DNA of 50,401 nucleotides from an uncultured Pseudomonadota bacterium. Its GTDB lineage: Bacteria; Myxococcota_A; UBA796; SXON01. The stretch is taken from positions 1-50,401 of the forward strand of contig CAIMSU010000242.1 in NCBI GenBank assembly GCA_903844155.1. The letters are read 5' to 3'. Of the stretch, positions 49,501-50,401 are shown piece by piece (the first letter of the stretch is position 1; every line of letters begins with the position of its first letter). The notes beneath the pieces were generated by a model. That model worked only from the letters and a program-made list of their open reading frames with translations. It was not told the origin of the DNA and searched no databases. A program made the translations under genes and the position numbers.

Positions 49501-50141
49501 TCCGTGTGCTCCTCGCCGACGACCATCCGCTCATCCGCGAGGGCGTGCGCGCCGCCCTTCAGGCGGATGGCCGCTTTGAGGTGGTGGGCGACGTCGGCGA
49601 GGGGCTGCGGGTCGCCGAGCTCGTCGAGCGCCTCGCACCCCATGTGCTCGTCCTGGACGTGATGATGCCAGGGCTGAACGGGATCGAGGTCTGCCGCCAG
49701 GTCGCCCGGCGATGGCCGGCGACGAAGGTGCTGATGCTCTCGATGCACGCCAATGAGGCCTACGTCGTCGAGGCCCTCCGGGCCGGCGCGCTCGGGTACG
49801 CACTCAAGGACACGGCGGCCGACGATCTGGTGCGCGCTGTCCGACTCATCGCGTCCGGCGCCCGCTACCTGAGCCCCCCGTTCTCGGATCATGTCGTGGA
49901 GACCTACGCCGCCCGACTCTCCGAGCTCGCCGACCCGTACGAGACGTTGACCGAGCGCGAGCGCGAGGTCCTCCAGCTTGCCGCCGAGGGAAACGGAAAC
50001 GCGGACATCGGCAAGCGCCTGCACATCAGCCCGCGGACCGTCGAGATCCACAAGTCCAACCTCCTCCGCAAGCTGAACCTGGCCAACGTCGACATCGTCC
50101 GGTACGCGCTGCGACGGGGGCTGGTGGCGTTGGACGGGTGA
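49497..50141 (+). CDS. NarL/FixJ-type response regulator (module B)
   Basis: The product is 214 aa from GTG 49497, which overlaps the giant kinase stop. Receiver: ADDH (7-10), Asp54 in LVLDVMMPG and Lys in YALKDTA. Output: LuxR domain with LTEREREVLQLAAEG and ISPRTVEIHKSNLLRKL. It is the cognate partner of the giant kinase and a paralog of 42271-42912. An extended frame start at 49482 is possible but less natural. Confidence 0.95.
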   Translation: MIRVLLADDHPLIREGVRAALQADGRFEVVGDVGEGLRVAELVERLAPHVLVLDVMMPGLNGIEVCRQVARRWPATKVLMLSMHANEAYVVEALRAGALGYALKDTAADDLVRAVRLIASGARYLSPPFSDHVVETYAARLSELADPYETLTEREREVLQLAAEGNGNADIGKRLHISPRTVEIHKSNLLRKLNLANVDIVRYALRRGLVALDG

Positions 50142-50170
50142 GGGGGCCGGTTCGGGGGGAGGCTTGGCCC

Positions 50171-50401
50171 TGCGCCCGGCGGTGGGGCCGAAGCCGGCGG
50201 CCGGCCCGGACCTTTGCGCGACCGCCCGCCGGTCCTCCGGCGCTCGCGGTCGCGCAAAGTCGCTCGATTCGCCCAAGCGAATCGAGTCAGGGCCCGGCCC
50301 GGGGGAGCAACGTTGCCTTGCGCCCGGCGGTGGGGCCGAAGCCGGCGGCCGGCCCGGACCTTTGCGCGACCGCCCGCCGGTCCTCCGGCGCTCGCGGTCG
50401 C
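50171..50401. repeat. structured direct repeat, 148-bp period, running off the window
   Basis: Bases 50171-50253 recur exactly as 50319-50401 (83 of 83), where the window ends, so more copies may follow. The flanks before each copy are also similar. In the first unit CTTTGCGCGACCGC (50212-50225) pairs perfectly with GCGGTCGCGCAAAG (50246-50259) around an inner GCCGG/CCGGC hairpin. A second hairpin, CTCGATTCGC (50263-50272) with GCGAATCGAG (50277-50286), lies in the spacer. No coding sequence is recognised. Confidence 0.85.

Noticed and set aside
50171-50401. CRISPR array
   Set aside because: The repeat is 83 bp with a 65-bp spacer, far too long, with internal hairpins and only two visible copies; no cas genes are nearby.

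Overview
This is a GC-rich, gene-dense bacterial chromosome segment. The likely source is a member of Myxococcota or a related deltaproteobacterial-grade lineage. This is inferred from lipoproteins with Asp/Ser/Gly/Thr-rich linkers (2054-2704, 19408-20211, 37310-37822), a secreted Asp-box protein ending in a CxDGxDxDCDG motif plus a MYXO-CTERM-like Cys/membrane/Arg tail (7902-10400), many response regulators, and a kinase-ATPase-histidine kinase giant. I see no rRNA, tRNA, CRISPR array, insertion sequence or phage module. It reads as a core/accessory chromosomal region of about 40 genes.

Layout. 177-6552 (+): APS kinase cysC, a secreted HEAT-type protein, a lipoprotein, glycerol-3-phosphate acyltransferase plsB and two membrane proteins. 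6600-12507: a short-chain dehydrogenase (-), a large Asp-box lipoprotein (+) and two tandem paralogous genes of unknown function (-). 12839-14987: a divergent pair, an alpha/beta-hydrolase that has lost its nucleophile (-) and a dihydroorotase (+), then a strong two-way terminator. 15067-20211 (-): seven tightly packed genes: Tat-exported intradiol-dioxygenase-like lipoprotein, sterol-desaturase/fatty-acid-hydroxylase, small membrane protein, Lgt-like protein, small membrane protein, ferritin-like di-iron protein, and a radical SAM protein resembling archaeal tetraether lipid synthase (Tes). 20442-23198: two convergent arylsulfotransferase-like lipoproteins. 23527-27613 (+): a broken ferritin-like gene, a degenerate NodU/CmcH-type carbamoyltransferase, a DUF5989 small protein and an SGNH hydrolase. 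27603-29314 (-): LuxR-type and HD-GYP response regulators. 29659-37313 (+): universal stress protein, host-attachment-family protein, PEP synthase and a two-gene NAD-linked formate dehydrogenase, with two sigma-54-type promoter matches upstream. 37310-40963 (-): a lipoprotein, a coiled-coil membrane protein and mlaD-mlaF-mlaE lipid transport genes. 41068-50141: an EAL-like response regulator and two divergently oriented histidine kinase/response regulator modules that are mirror-image paralogs. The right edge enters a structured 148-bp-period repeat.

Themes. Several loci concern membrane lipids (plsB, the Tes-like/Lgt-like/hydroxylase operon, mlaDFE). The 15067-20211 operon is the best candidate for an undescribed system: its enzymes would fit radical-based joining or remodelling of lipid chains together with oxygen-dependent modification. 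The sigma-54-linked stress/PEP synthase/formate dehydrogenase block looks like a co-regulated carbon/redox response. Four proteins keep the fold of an enzyme family but lack catalytic residues (alpha/beta-hydrolase, carbamoyltransferase, EAL domain, protein kinase domain), and a fifth, the Lgt-like protein, lacks a key histidine.
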